Source: Pseudomonas sp. SJZ074 (lineage in GTDB: Bacteria > Pseudomonadota > Gammaproteobacteria > Pseudomonadales > Pseudomonadaceae). Taken from it: a DNA stretch of 64,000 nucleotides. Location of the stretch: positions 1-64,000 of the forward strand of contig NZ_VIUE01000025.1 in assembly GCF_007828215.1 (NCBI RefSeq), given 5' to 3'. The notes beneath the pieces were generated by a model that worked only from the letters and a program-made list of their open reading frames with translations, was not told the origin of the DNA and ran no database searches. The position numbers and the translations under genes were made by a program. Shown piece by piece: positions 9,127 to 18,087 of the stretch. The first letter of the stretch is position 1. Each line of letters opens with the position of its first letter.

Positions 9127-9465
9127 GTGGATACTTTGTTTACCAAGATCATCAACCGGGAAATCCCGGCAAAGATCATCTACGAGGATGACCAGGTCCT
9201 GGCATTCCACGACATCGCCCCACAGGCGCCAGTGCATTTCCTGGTCATTCCGAAAAAACCGATTCGCACCCTCAATGACCTGACCGAAGAAGACAAGGGA
9301 CTGGCCGGACATATTCTGTTCACAGCCCAGCGCCTCGCCAAGGAACAAGGCTGCGAGGACGGTTTCCGGGTGGTGATGAACTGCAATGAACTCGGTGGAC
9401 AGACCGTCTATCACATTCATATGCACGTACTTGGGCAGCGCCAGATGAACTGGCCGCCGGGTTGA
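9127..9465 (+). CDS. HIT domain protein (HinT-like purine nucleotide hydrolase)
   Basis: A 112-residue protein of the histidine triad superfamily with the diagnostic HIHMHV near the C-terminus. HinT-type proteins hydrolyse aminoacyl-adenylates and nucleoside phosphoramidates; the exact substrate here is inferred from the family. I place the start at the GTG at 9127, giving (M)DTLFTKIINREIPA, the conserved family N-terminus, behind a GGGAGA ribosome site. The ATG at 9046 would add 27 unconserved residues. It lies directly after the SDR gene. Confidence 0.85.
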   Translation: MDTLFTKIINREIPAKIIYEDDQVLAFHDIAPQAPVHFLVIPKKPIRTLNDLTEEDKGLAGHILFTAQRLAKEQGCEDGFRVVMNCNELGGQTVYHIHMHVLGQRQMNWPPG

Positions 9466-9539
9466 TACCCTGACCCAACGCAAATCCTGAGCGGCCGATT
9501 GGGTTAAACTGGCCACCATGATTTTTTCCGGAGGTAAGC

Positions 9540-10187
9540 ATGACTACCCAACGTCACTACTCGCCGATTGACCGCCTGCTGTTACAGGCCGATGCCGCGA
9601 TGCGCACGCTGTTGCCCTTCAGTGGCCAACCGTATCGCCCATCACCGGCCATCGTGCAGCCGGACGCGCAACTGAGTGACGAGCAGACCCGCCATGTTGC
9701 CGGGCTGATGCGTATCAACCATACCGGCGAAGTCTGCGCCCAGGCGCTCTATCAAGGCCAGGCGCTGACAGCAAAGCTGCCGAAGGTACGCGAGGCGATG
9801 GAACATGCCGCCGAGGAAGAAGTCGACCATCTGGTCTGGTGCGAACAACGCATTCACCAACTGGGCAGCCATACCAGCGTGTTGAATCCGCTGTTTTACG
9901 GGATGTCATTCGGAATCGGCGCAGTGGCCGGATTGATCAGCGATAAAGTCAGCCTCGGCTTCGTTGCGGCGACCGAACACCAGGTGTGTAAACACCTGAA
10001 TGAACACCTGGATCAATTGCCAGCAGAGGACGAAAAGTCGCGGGCGATCCTGGAGCAGATGCGCGAGGATGAAGAACACCATGCAGAAAGTGCGCTGGAG
10101 GCCGGTGGCTTCCGCTTTCCGGCACCGGTGAAATTCGGCATGAGCCTGCTGGCGAAAGTCATGACCAAGAGTACTTATCGGATCTGA
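9540..10187 (+). CDS. coq7: 2-polyprenyl-3-methyl-6-methoxy-1,4-benzoquinone monooxygenase
   Basis: A di-iron hydroxylase of ubiquinone synthesis, 215 residues. It performs the last ring hydroxylation and substitutes for UbiF. The carboxylate and histidine ligands are arranged as two EXXH-type repeats: GEVCAQALYQGQ and EEEVDHLVWCEQR in the first half, EHQVCKHLNEHL and EDEEHHAESAL in the second. A GGAGG ribosome site precedes the ATG. A strong terminator follows. Confidence 0.93.
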   Translation: MTTQRHYSPIDRLLLQADAAMRTLLPFSGQPYRPSPAIVQPDAQLSDEQTRHVAGLMRINHTGEVCAQALYQGQALTAKLPKVREAMEHAAEEEVDHLVWCEQRIHQLGSHTSVLNPLFYGMSFGIGAVAGLISDKVSLGFVAATEHQVCKHLNEHLDQLPAEDEKSRAILEQMREDEEHHAESALEAGGFRFPAPVKFGMSLLAKVMTKSTYRI

Positions 10188-10214
10188 CAGAAACACCCTG
10201 TGCTTCAGGGAACG

Positions 10215-10242
10215 AAAAAAGGCGACTTACGTCGCCTTTTTT
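10215..10242. terminator. bidirectional terminator between coq7 and speD
   Basis: A 12-bp perfect inverted repeat, AAAAAAGGCGAC / GTCGCCTTTTTT, with loop TTAC. It serves the convergent genes coq7 and speD from either side. Confidence 0.92.
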
Positions 10243-10254
10243 GTACCCGAAATT

Positions 10255-11049
10255 TCAGCGCGGCATGTTGCGCGCGTAAAAAATTTCCAGCATTTCATGC
10301 TTCACACGCTCTTCCACCTGGTCGCGCTGTTCAGCAGACAGATTGCTGGTGGCATCGCCGAACAGGTAGTTGTCCAGTTCGAAGTCCTTGAGCAGCATCT
10401 TGGTGTGGAACAGGTTTTCCTGATACACGTTCACATCGGTCATCTGATACGCGTCACGGGTGTCTTCGGACAGGTAGTTCTGAATCGAATTGATCTCGTG
10501 GTCGATGAAGTGCTTGTGACCTTCCACGTCGCGGGTGAAACCACGCACGCGGTAATCCACGGTCACGATGTCCGAGTCGAACTGATGGATCAGGAAGTTG
10601 AGTGCCTTGAGCGGTGAAATGACGCCACAGGTCGAAACATCGATGTCCACACGGAACGTCGCGATACCGTCCACCGGGTGTATTTCCGGGTAGGTATGTA
10701 CCGTGATATGACTCTTGTCGAGGTGGGCCAGGATGATTTCGGGCAATGGGCCCGGGGACTCTTCGATCTGGCTGTCGGTCGGTGTCACCGGCTCCTCCGA
10801 GATCAGAATGGTCACGCTGGCGCCCTGGGGTTCATAGTCCTGACTGGCGATGTTCAGGATGTTGGCACCAATGATATCGACAACTTCCGTGAGGATCTGC
10901 GTGAGGCGCTTGGCGTTGTACTCTTTATTGATGTACTCGACGTAGGCCTGCTGGTCTTGCGGGGTTTCCGCATAGCAGATGTCATAGATGTTGAAGCTCA
11001 AGGTCTTTGTCAGGTTGTTGAAACCATGGAGCTTGAGTTTGCTTTTCAC
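10255..11049 (-). CDS. speD: S-adenosylmethionine decarboxylase proenzyme
   Basis: A pyruvoyl-dependent enzyme of 264 residues that makes decarboxylated SAM for spermidine synthesis. It is the long enterobacterial-type SpeD. Self-cleavage is expected before the serine of LDKSHITVHTYPE (residue 113), which becomes the pyruvoyl group. The catalytic STCGVISPLKALN is also present. An ATG at 11121 would add 24 residues; the conserved family start (M)KSKLKLHGFNNL corresponds to a GTG at 11047-11049, which I use. A long leader with a hairpin lies upstream. Confidence 0.93.
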   Translation of the reverse strand: MKSKLKLHGFNNLTKTLSFNIYDICYAETPQDQQAYVEYINKEYNAKRLTQILTEVVDIIGANILNIASQDYEPQGASVTILISEEPVTPTDSQIEESPGPLPEIILAHLDKSHITVHTYPEIHPVDGIATFRVDIDVSTCGVISPLKALNFLIHQFDSDIVTVDYRVRGFTRDVEGHKHFIDHEINSIQNYLSEDTRDAYQMTDVNVYQENLFHTKMLLKDFELDNYLFGDATSNLSAEQRDQVEERVKHEMLEIFYARNMPR

Positions 11050-11103
11050 CGTTTGAAAACTCTCTGTGTATTGCGGCCCGGCCGCGTGATCAAGCATGCC
11101 CGT

Positions 11104-11124
11104 CAGATGCGAACGACGCATCTG
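11104..11124 (-). promoter_or_regulatory. inverted repeat in the speD 5' leader
   Basis: A perfect 8-bp inverted repeat (CAGATGCG / CGCATCTG, loop of 5) lies 55 bases upstream of the speD GTG. It would fold as a stable hairpin in the leader RNA or could be a dimeric operator. The role is unknown. Confidence 0.45.
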
Positions 11125-11288
11125 CGTAGGACGGTTAACACCTCTTCGCGATGGCGATTTTGGTTGTCTGTCCAGACAAGCGACCGATCAGGAGACCGGC
11201 CACTGCCCTGAAAAAAGTGGCGCATTATGCAGACGTCGGCTTCTGACCGCCAGAGCTTGCACCGCTTTTATGATGGTTGAATGTCGAT

Positions 11289-11711
11289 TCAACCTAATTC
11301 GATGATTTCATAATCGTGGGTGATTTCAACACCGGCTGCGCCGAGCATGATCGAAGCCGAGCAATATTTCTCGGCGGACAGCTCGATGGCACGCTTGACC
11401 TGGGCTTCCTTCAGGGCCCGGCCTTTTACCACGAAGTGCATATGGATCTTGGTGAACACTTTCGGGTCTTCGGTGGCGCGCTCCGCTTCCAGGAAGGCCT
11501 CGCAACTTTCGACCGCCTGGCGCGACTTCTTGAGAATGCTGACAACGTCGAAGTTACTGCAGCCTCCTACGCCCAGCAGGAGCATTTCCATCGGCCGAAC
11601 ACCCAGGTTTCGACCACCGGCTTCCGGTGGGCCGTCCATGACGACCACATGACCGCTGCCCGACTCACCGAGGAACATGGCTTCGCCAGCCCATTGGATG
11701 CGTGCCTTCAT
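11289..11711 (-). CDS. OsmC/Ohr family protein
   Basis: A 140-residue OsmC-like protein, a family that reduces organic hydroperoxides through a cysteine pair. The visible cysteines are in GVGGCSNFDVV and KYCSASIML, positioned as in the YhfA/OsmC subgroup. The start is placed at the ATG at 11711 (MKARIQWAG), removing 19 unconserved residues. It is divergent from vfr, as in P. aeruginosa from memory. The peroxidase activity is inferred from the family. Confidence 0.82.
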   Translation of the reverse strand: MKARIQWAGEAMFLGESGSGHVVVMDGPPEAGGRNLGVRPMEMLLLGVGGCSNFDVVSILKKSRQAVESCEAFLEAERATEDPKVFTKIHMHFVVKGRALKEAQVKRAIELSAEKYCSASIMLGAAGVEITHDYEIIELG

Positions 11712-11948
11712 CGCCAAGACTCCACTGTCTAAAAAAAGGGTCGTCAGCTTAGCACAGGCCCCCGGCATGACAGCCCTTGCCGTAAGTCGCCTGGGCCATC
11801 TCCATCCAGGTAAATTCTCGAATCAATTGAGAATGCCTCTGTTAAGCTGGCGGCCAACCACTGGCTTATCGCCAGCTCGTAGCGATTTGCCACTCGCTCC
11901 CATAAAAAAACCAGACCAACACACCGCGCAGTATTTCGGGACACAACC

Positions 11949-12593
11949 ATGGTTGCCATTACTCCCACATTCAAGATCAAGAATCTCGACAAGCTCTTGA
12001 TGCATTGCCAGCGTCGTCGTTATCCAGCCAAACACAACATCATTTGCGCAGGCGACCGTTCCGAAACGCTGTTTTTCATCATCAAGGGATCGGTCACCAT
12101 CCTGATCGAAGATGACGACGGTCGAGAAATGATCATCGCGTATCTCAACTCCGGAGATTTCTTTGGTGAGTTGGGGTTGTTCGAACAGGCGGGCAAAGAG
12201 CAGGAGCGCAGCGCCTGGGTACGGAGCAAGATCGAATGTGAAGTCGCGGAAATCAGCTACAGCAAGTTCAGAGAGCTCTCTCTGCAAGATCCCGACATTC
12301 TCTACGTCCTTAGCGGACAGATCGCACAGCGCCTGCGTAATACCACCCGCAAGGTGGGCGACCTCGCCTTCTTCGATGTGACCGGTCGCGTCGCCCGTTG
12401 TCTGCTGGAACTGTGCAAACAGCCCGATGCTATGACGCACCCCGACGGCATGCAGATCAAGGTCACCCGGCAGGAAATCGGTCGGATTGTCGGTTGCTCG
12501 AGAGAAATGGTGGGACGTGTACTCAAGGATCTGGAGGAACGCAACCTGGTCAATGTCAAAGGCAAGACCATGGTGGTGTTCGGAACGCGCTAG
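11949..12593 (+). CDS. vfr: cAMP-activated global regulator Vfr (CRP family)
   Basis: A 214-residue CRP homologue that binds cAMP and activates virulence, motility and other genes in Pseudomonas. The N-terminal cyclic-nucleotide domain shows GDFFGELGLFE and RSAWVRSKIECEVAEI (the Arg-Ser of the cAMP pocket). The C-terminal winged helix shows VTRQEIGRIVGCSREMVGRVLKDLEE. The stop codon overlaps the stop codon of the convergent lipoate-ligase-like gene (shared CTAG). Confidence 0.93.
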   Translation: MVAITPTFKIKNLDKLLMHCQRRRYPAKHNIICAGDRSETLFFIIKGSVTILIEDDDGREMIIAYLNSGDFFGELGLFEQAGKEQERSAWVRSKIECEVAEISYSKFRELSLQDPDILYVLSGQIAQRLRNTTRKVGDLAFFDVTGRVARCLLELCKQPDAMTHPDGMQIKVTRQEIGRIVGCSREMVGRVLKDLEERNLVNVKGKTMVVFGTR

Positions 12594-13285
12594 ATCAGCG
12601 CGCCGAGTAGATCCTGATAAAGCCCCTCGAGCCGCTCCAGCGCGTGGGGGGCCGGGAACCTTTCATGCAGGGCGATGTGGCTCTCGGCACGCACGCGTTG
12701 TTCCAGGCCGCAGGCCTCATTGAAGCGGTTGACCGCGGCGACCATCGAGTCCCGTTCGTTTTCCAGCAACAACGCTCCATGTACCAGCCCCACCGGGCGT
12801 TGCCCGCCTTTGCTCTGGCGCCAACGCTGAGCAGTGCCGACCATTTTCCGGCCGTCCAGGTTGACATTGAATCGCCCGTCGCAGAACGCTCCGTCCACCT
12901 CTCCCAGCGAAGCCGCACCGCCCAATTCCTCCAGCAACTGGCAGATCGGGCCGCACAACCGGTGATACGCCGTTTCGATCCGGCCGTGATCGCCTTCGCT
13001 GCGGGGTGGCGCATAGACCAGCGCGATATTGACGGTCGCCGCCGATTGCGGCACCGGTTCGCCACCGGTTTCGCGCAGCAGCACAGGCCAGCCGTTGGCA
13101 GCCGAAACCTCGCAGGCGCGTTCGAACCGTGGCAGGCGACTCAAACGACGCGGCATCACCAGGGCACGGTCATCGGGCTGCCAGAACAGCAGACCAAACT
13201 CGGCATCGCCAGCGCAGACGCTGGCCAACAAATCCTGTTCGGCTTGCAGGCCAGCTTCGACGCGAAGAGAAATCACCGATGACAT
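12590..13285 (-). CDS. lipoate-protein ligase A-like protein
   Basis: A 231-residue member of the biotin/lipoate attachment superfamily. Visible features are LLFWQPDDRALVMPRR, the lipoyl/biotinyl-binding RETGGEPVPQS, and the lysine/glycine region NVNLDGRKMVGTAQRWR, corresponding to the catalytic-lysine segment of LplA-like enzymes. It may attach lipoate or octanoate, but the subgroup is poorly characterised. It ends tail to tail with vfr and stops 4 bases upstream of nothing on its own strand. As I recall, P. aeruginosa has vfr directly next to trpC, so this gene would be a lineage-specific insertion. Confidence 0.72.
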   Translation of the reverse strand: MSSVISLRVEAGLQAEQDLLASVCAGDAEFGLLFWQPDDRALVMPRRLSRLPRFERACEVSAANGWPVLLRETGGEPVPQSAATVNIALVYAPPRSEGDHGRIETAYHRLCGPICQLLEELGGAASLGEVDGAFCDGRFNVNLDGRKMVGTAQRWRQSKGGQRPVGLVHGALLLENERDSMVAAVNRFNEACGLEQRVRAESHIALHERFPAPHALERLEGLYQDLLGALI

Positions 13286-13289
13286 CCGA

Positions 13290-14126
13290 TCAATCCAGCG
13301 CCGAACCTGTCACCGGAGTGCCACGTTCGGGGAAGAACAGGCGTTGCAGTTCAGTTCCCGGACTTTCAGCCCGCATGAACGCCTCGCCCACCAGGAACGA
13401 GTACACATCGCTGACTTCCATCAGTTCGACATCGGCCCGATTGAGGATGCCACTTTCGGTGATGACCAGGCGATCACGCGGGATACGCGGCAACAGATCC
13501 AGGGTGGTTTCCAGGCTGACCTCAAAGGTGTGCAGGTTGCGGTTGTTCACGCCGACCAGCTTGGTATCGAGGGTTTTCAGGGCTCGCTCCAGCTCGTCGC
13601 CATCATGCACTTCCACCAACACATCCAGTCCTACATCCTTGGCGACGGAGGCCAGTTCGGCCATTTTCACGTCATCCAGCGCGGAAACGATCAACAACAC
13701 GCAGTCGGCGCCCAGGGCGCGAGCTTCCACGATCTGATACGGATCGACCATGAAATCCTTACGGATCACCGGCAGCTTGCAAGCCGCACGTGCCTGCTTC
13801 AGATAGTCGTCGTGGCCTTGGAAAAAATCGATGTCGGTAAGCACCGAAAGGCAAGTCGCACCGCCCTTCTCATAGCTGCGAGCGATATCGGCCGGTACGA
13901 AATGCTCACGGATCACACCCTTGCTGGGAGAAGCCTTCTTGATCTCGGCAATCACCGCCGGTTGCTTTTTCTTCGCCTGATTGATCAGTGCATTGGCGAA
14001 GCCACGGGGAGCGTCCGCCGCACGCGCCAGGTTTTCCAACTCGGCCAGACCGATCCGAGCCTTGCGTTCAGCCACTTCCTCGGCCTTGCGAGCCAGAATT
14101 TTTTCCAGAACCGTTGGCACGCTCAT
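13290..14126 (-). CDS. trpC: indole-3-glycerol phosphate synthase
   Basis: A TIM-barrel enzyme of 278 residues converting carboxyphenylamino-deoxyribulose-5-P to indole-3-glycerol phosphate in tryptophan synthesis. Signatures are VIAEIKKASPSKGVIR (catalytic Lys), LPVIRKDFMVDPYQI, and LVGVNNRNLHTFEV followed by TESGIL. It is monofunctional, not fused to TrpF as in enterics. Its ATG overlaps the trpD stop by 4 bases, indicating translational coupling in trpGDC. Confidence 0.96.
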   Translation of the reverse strand: MSVPTVLEKILARKAEEVAERKARIGLAELENLARAADAPRGFANALINQAKKKQPAVIAEIKKASPSKGVIREHFVPADIARSYEKGGATCLSVLTDIDFFQGHDDYLKQARAACKLPVIRKDFMVDPYQIVEARALGADCVLLIVSALDDVKMAELASVAKDVGLDVLVEVHDGDELERALKTLDTKLVGVNNRNLHTFEVSLETTLDLLPRIPRDRLVITESGILNRADVELMEVSDVYSFLVGEAFMRAESPGTELQRLFFPERGTPVTGSALD

Positions 14127-15172
14127 CCTTCGTTCTCCACTTTGAATACGGCAGTAAAGGCACCCAGCTCCTCAAGCTTCTCCCGAGCCAGGCCGGTATG
14201 CAATGCATCATGGGCCAGTTCCACACCTTGCTTGAGACTGCTGGCATGGTCGGCAGCGTATAAAGCAGCGCCGGCGTTGAGCACAATCATTTCCGCAGCC
14301 TTCTGGCCATTCTCGGTCTTGCGGCGCCCCAGGGCATCGCGGATCAACTCCAGCGACTGGGCCGGTCCATCCACGGCCAGGCCGTGCAGGCTCTGACTCT
14401 TCATGCCCAGGTCTTCAGGTTCGACCCAGTATTCGCTGATCTGGTCATTTTTAAGTTCAGCTACGAATGTCGGCGCCGCCAGGCTGAATTCGTCCAGGCC
14501 GTCTTTCGAATGAACCACCAGAACGTGCTTGCTGCCCAGGCGTTGCAAGACTTCCGCCAACGGCCGGCACAACGCCTGGCTGAACACACCCACCACCTGA
14601 TGTTTCACACCGGCCGGATTCGTAAGCGGGCCGAGCATGTTGAACAGGGTACGCAGGCCCAAGTCACGACGCGGTGCGGCGGCATGCTTCATGGCACTGT
14701 GGTGGGTCTGGGCAAACATGAAGCCGATACCCACGTTATCGATGCAACGGGCTACCTGGACCGGCGTCAGGTTCAGGTAGATGCCGGCCGCTTCCAGCAA
14801 GTCGGCACTGCCGCTCTTGCCCGAAACCGCGCGGTTGCCATGCTTGGCGACCGTGCAACCGGCGGCCGCGACGACGAAAGCCGAGGCAGTGGAAACGTTG
14901 AAGATATTGGCGCCATCACCGCCGGTGCCCACCACATCCACCACGCCAGCCAGGGTCTTGAGTTCGACCTTGTCCGCCAGTTCACGCATCACCGAGACCG
15001 CACCAACAATTTCGTCGATGCTTTCGCTCTTCATGCGCATGGCCATCATGAAGGCGCCGATCTGCGCATCCGTGCACTGTCCGGTCATGATTTCGCGCAT
15101 CACGTCGCGCATCTCGTCGGTGCTCAGGTCGAGATGACCAACGATACGCCCCAGGGCTGTCTTGATATCCAT
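14123..15172 (-). CDS. trpD: anthranilate phosphoribosyltransferase
   Basis: A 349-residue enzyme transferring phosphoribose from PRPP to anthranilate. The PRPP-binding GTGGDGANIFNVSTASAFV and the following KHGNRAVSGKSGSADLLEA are intact. It is the middle gene of trpGDC, 9 bases after trpG and overlapping trpC. It is not fused with the glutaminase, unlike E. coli TrpGD. Confidence 0.96.
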   Translation of the reverse strand: MDIKTALGRIVGHLDLSTDEMRDVMREIMTGQCTDAQIGAFMMAMRMKSESIDEIVGAVSVMRELADKVELKTLAGVVDVVGTGGDGANIFNVSTASAFVVAAAGCTVAKHGNRAVSGKSGSADLLEAAGIYLNLTPVQVARCIDNVGIGFMFAQTHHSAMKHAAAPRRDLGLRTLFNMLGPLTNPAGVKHQVVGVFSQALCRPLAEVLQRLGSKHVLVVHSKDGLDEFSLAAPTFVAELKNDQISEYWVEPEDLGMKSQSLHGLAVDGPAQSLELIRDALGRRKTENGQKAAEMIVLNAGAALYAADHASSLKQGVELAHDALHTGLAREKLEELGAFTAVFKVENEG

Positions 15173-15181
15173 GGAAAGTCC

Positions 15182-15775
15182 TTAGCGCGTGCCGCCGGTT
15201 TGTTTGAGGAAGTTGGCGAACAGCTCGTGGCCCTGTTCGGTAAGAATGGATTCGGGGTGGAACTGCACACCCTCGATGTTCAGCGTCTTGTGGCGCAACC
15301 CCATGATTTCGTCCACCGAACCGTCTTCCAGTTGAGTCCAGGCGGTCAGTTCCAGGCAGTCAGGCAGGGTTTCGCGCTTGACGATCAGGGAGTGATAGCG
15401 GGTGACGGTGAGAGGACGGTTCAGGCCTTCGAACACACCCTTGTCTTCATGGAACACCGGACTGGTCTTGCCGTGCATGACCTGACGGGCCCGCACCACA
15501 TCGCCACCGAAGGCCTGGCCGATCGATTGATGGCCCAGGCAGACGCCGAGGATAGGCAGTTTGCCGGCGAAGTACTTGATAGCTTCGATGGAGATCCCCG
15601 CTTCGGTCGGCGTGCAGGGACCAGGTGAAACCACGATGCGCTCAGGCTTGAGGGCTTCGATCTCGGCAATGGTCAATTCGTCGTTGCGCACCACCTTTAC
15701 TTCCGAGCCCAGCTCGCCGAGGTACTGCACAACGTTGTAGGTAAAGGAGTCGTAGTTATCGATCATCAGCAACAT
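15182..15775 (-). CDS. trpG: anthranilate synthase glutamine amidotransferase subunit
   Basis: A class I glutaminase of 197 residues that supplies ammonia to TrpE. It has IDNYDSFTYNVVQYL at the N-terminus, the nucleophilic cysteine in GVCLGHQSIGQAFGG, and the His-Glu pair in GVQFHPESILTE. It heads the trpGDC operon. A Trp-rich leader peptide gene lies 161 bases upstream, so control by attenuation is likely. It is close to PabA in sequence; the linkage to trpDC supports TrpG. Confidence 0.95.
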   Translation of the reverse strand: MLLMIDNYDSFTYNVVQYLGELGSEVKVVRNDELTIAEIEALKPERIVVSPGPCTPTEAGISIEAIKYFAGKLPILGVCLGHQSIGQAFGGDVVRARQVMHGKTSPVFHEDKGVFEGLNRPLTVTRYHSLIVKRETLPDCLELTAWTQLEDGSVDEIMGLRHKTLNIEGVQFHPESILTEQGHELFANFLKQTGGTR

Positions 15776-16177
15776 GGCGTAAGCAACCTATTGAATTCAC
15801 TGACTTTAAATACAGCCTTCGAAGAGAACCCGCACGGTACTGCGCTTGGCCGGGCAAATCGTGCGCCAGCGAAACGGCTTTAAAGCGGGTAAAGAAGGCA
15901 AATCGGTACAGGTCCGGCGAGGCCGGCAGAGAACGGTCAGGCGCGCCAACGCCAACGGGCGTGAGCCTTGATCAGTTGATCCAGAAGTTTGCTGACAATC
16001 GACACGGGGGAAGTCTCGTTCATACGTTCCGGCACAGTAGCTTAGCTGGACGGAGCGCGCAATATGAGCGACCCGAAGGGCCTGCAAACAATCGCAACGT
16101 TCCGGATGGATGGCCGAACGCAAATAGTCTGACGCCGTCGTTATTCCAGCAACGACAAGACAAAACGGACTTTGCCC
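15776..16177. other. intergenic trpG-estP control region
   Basis: A 402-base gap between divergent trpG and estP. Minus-strand contents are a leader peptide gene (15937-16023) and a GC hairpin CCGGC-GAG-GCCGG (15914-15926) just after it. A weak promoter candidate upstream of the leader reads TTGCGC, 17 bases, TACTGT. I see no clean U-run terminator, so the attenuator structure is not fully resolved. The right part should contain the estP promoter, which I cannot pinpoint. Confidence 0.6.
15937..16023 (-). CDS. trpG leader peptide (28 residues, Trp-rich)
   Basis: This short gene reads ATG (16021-16023) to TGA (15937-15939) on the minus strand and encodes a 28-residue peptide ending RWRWRA, with two tryptophan codons separated by one arginine codon. 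GGAA just before the ATG may serve as a weak ribosome site. An internal in-frame GTG at 16003-16005 would give 22 residues. The last six codons nearly match the trpE leader at 19762. Attenuation of both trpE and trpGDC through leader peptides is known in Pseudomonas. A short GC hairpin lies 10 bases after the stop. Confidence 0.75.
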   Translation of the reverse strand: MNETSPVSIVSKLLDQLIKAHARWRWRA

Positions 16178-18076
16178 ATGATCAGACATACGTTGTTCAT
16201 ACCTGTCACCGCTTGCCTGCTGGCGATGGCCAGCGTCCATGCAAGCGCAACCCCCTACTCCAGCTTCATCGTCTTCGGTGACAGCCTCAACGACGCCGGC
16301 CAGCTCACAGACCCCGACGGCCCGCCCGGGGCGACCCGACGCTTTACCAACCGCACCGGCCCGGTCTACCTGAATGGCAGCGGTGAGGTCTATTCTGCCA
16401 ACGCCACCCAACTGCTCGGTGGACAGCTGGGTTACTCCGCCGATGAAACCGCCGCCTCCACCTCGGCAGCCCGTGCCAACGCGGGGCTGGCGGACGGCAA
16501 CAACTGGGCCGTGGGCGGCTACCGCACCGACCAGATTCTCGACTCGATCACCACCGTTTCCAATACCGGCGAACGCAGCCGTGCCGGTTACCTGGCCAAC
16601 GGACTGCGCGCCGATCCGAACGCGTTGTATTACATTTCCGGTGGCGGCAACGATTTTCTCCAGGGCCTGGTCTTGACCCCTCGGCAGGCGCAGGATGCCG
16701 CGGACCGTCTGGCTAACAGCGTCCAGACCCTGCAAACAGCGGGCGCCCGATACCTGATGGTCTGGCTGCTGCCCGATCTGGGCCTGACACCTGCCTTGAA
16801 TGGTACCCCGTTGCAGAATGCCGTTTCGCAGCTCAGTAGCCAGTTCAACCAGCAGTTGATCACCCGACTGCAAGGTATCGACGCCGAAGTCATTCCACTG
16901 AATGTTCCACTGTTGTTGCAGGAAAGCTTCGCCGACCCAGCACGATTCGGCTTTGCCAGCGGTACGAATCTCATCGCTACGTGCTTCAGCGGCAACGGCT
17001 GCACCGAAAACCCCACTTATGGCCTCCACAGCGCCACACCTGACCCGAGCAAACTGGTCTACAACGACTCGGTCCACCCTACCGAAGCCGGACAGAAGCT
17101 GATCGCCGACTATGCCTACTCCCTGCTCTCGGCACCCTGGGAGCTGACATTGCTGCCTGAAATGGCCCATTCGACGCTTCGAGCCCACCAGGATGAACTG
17201 CGTACCCAATGGCAATCGGATTGGGGCAATTGGCAGGCAGTCGGCCAGTGGCGCGCGATCGTCGCGGGGGGCGGTCAGCATCTGGACCTGGACAACCAGA
17301 GCAACAGCGCCAGCGCCGATGGCAGTGGCCAGAACCTCAGTATCGGAGGCAGTTATCGCCTCAACGAAGCCTGGCGCGTGGGCGTGGCCGCTGGCTTCTA
17401 TCGCCAGGACATGGAAGCAGGCCATAACGATTCGGACTACAGGCTAAACAGCTACCTGGCGACCGCATTCGCCCAGTTCCAGCAGAATCGCTGGTGGGCT
17501 GACGCAGCGCTGACCGGCGGCAAACTCGACTACGACAACCTGGAACGCAAATTCGACCTGGGCGCCAGCGAGGCACAGGAGAAAGGCGATACCAACGGCC
17601 GTCTCTGGGCGTTCAGCAGTCGCCTGGGCTACGACATTGCCCGGCCCGGCAGCGAATGGCACCTGTCACCGTTCATCAGTGCCGATTATGCGAAAGTGGA
17701 AGTCGACGGCTACTCCGAGAAGAGCAACCGTTCCACAGCCCTGACGCTCGATGACCAGACCCGCAACTCGAAACGCCTGGGCATTGGTTTGCAGGGCAAA
17801 TACAACCTGACCCGCCAGACCCAGGTGTTTGGCGAATATGCCCACGAACGTGAGTATGAAGATGACACGCAGAAGGTGAATATGGCCCTCAACAGTGTGC
17901 CGGCCAACGACTTCACGCTTGAAGGCTACACGCCACAGAGCCACCTGAATCGCCTGAGCCTGGGGATCAGCCATCAGTTGACGAGCGAGTTGGCATTGCG
18001 AGGAGGTTATACGTTGCGCAAGGACGATGACCTCACCCAGCAAGGGGTGAGCCTGGGAGTCAGCCTGGATTTCTGA
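16178..18076 (+). CDS. estP: esterase autotransporter EstA/EstP (GDSL family)
   Basis: An outer-membrane-anchored type Va autotransporter of 632 residues. It has a signal peptide ending near SVHASA, a GDSL/SGNH esterase passenger (residues about 26-320) and a C-terminal 12-strand beta-barrel (about 370-632) ending in the terminal phenylalanine (GVSLGVSLDF). Catalytic blocks are visible: FGDSLNDAG (Ser), GGGNDF (Asn) and YNDSVHPTEAG (Asp and His). Homologues hydrolyse short- and medium-chain esters at the cell surface and affect rhamnolipid and motility phenotypes in P. aeruginosa. I chose the ATG at 16178 over a TTG two codons earlier. It sits between trpE and trpG, both on the opposite strand. 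Confidence 0.92.
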   Translation: MIRHTLFIPVTACLLAMASVHASATPYSSFIVFGDSLNDAGQLTDPDGPPGATRRFTNRTGPVYLNGSGEVYSANATQLLGGQLGYSADETAASTSAARANAGLADGNNWAVGGYRTDQILDSITTVSNTGERSRAGYLANGLRADPNALYYISGGGNDFLQGLVLTPRQAQDAADRLANSVQTLQTAGARYLMVWLLPDLGLTPALNGTPLQNAVSQLSSQFNQQLITRLQGIDAEVIPLNVPLLLQESFADPARFGFASGTNLIATCFSGNGCTENPTYGLHSATPDPSKLVYNDSVHPTEAGQKLIADYAYSLLSAPWELTLLPEMAHSTLRAHQDELRTQWQSDWGNWQAVGQWRAIVAGGGQHLDLDNQSNSASADGSGQNLSIGGSYRLNEAWRVGVAAGFYRQDMEAGHNDSDYRLNSYLATAFAQFQQNRWWADAALTGGKLDYDNLERKFDLGASEAQEKGDTNGRLWAFSSRLGYDIARPGSEWHLSPFISADYAKVEVDGYSEKSNRSTALTLDDQTRNSKRLGIGLQGKYNLTRQTQVFGEYAHEREYEDDTQKVNMALNSVPANDFTLEGYTPQSHLNRLSLGISHQLTSELALRGGYTLRKDDDLTQQGVSLGVSLDF

Positions 18077-18087
18077 TGGTACCCCTT

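Noticed and set aside
15806..17425. 539-codon minus-strand open frame across estP
   Set aside because: It is antisense to the well-supported estP autotransporter and arises from GC-rich third-position bias; no recognisable domain.
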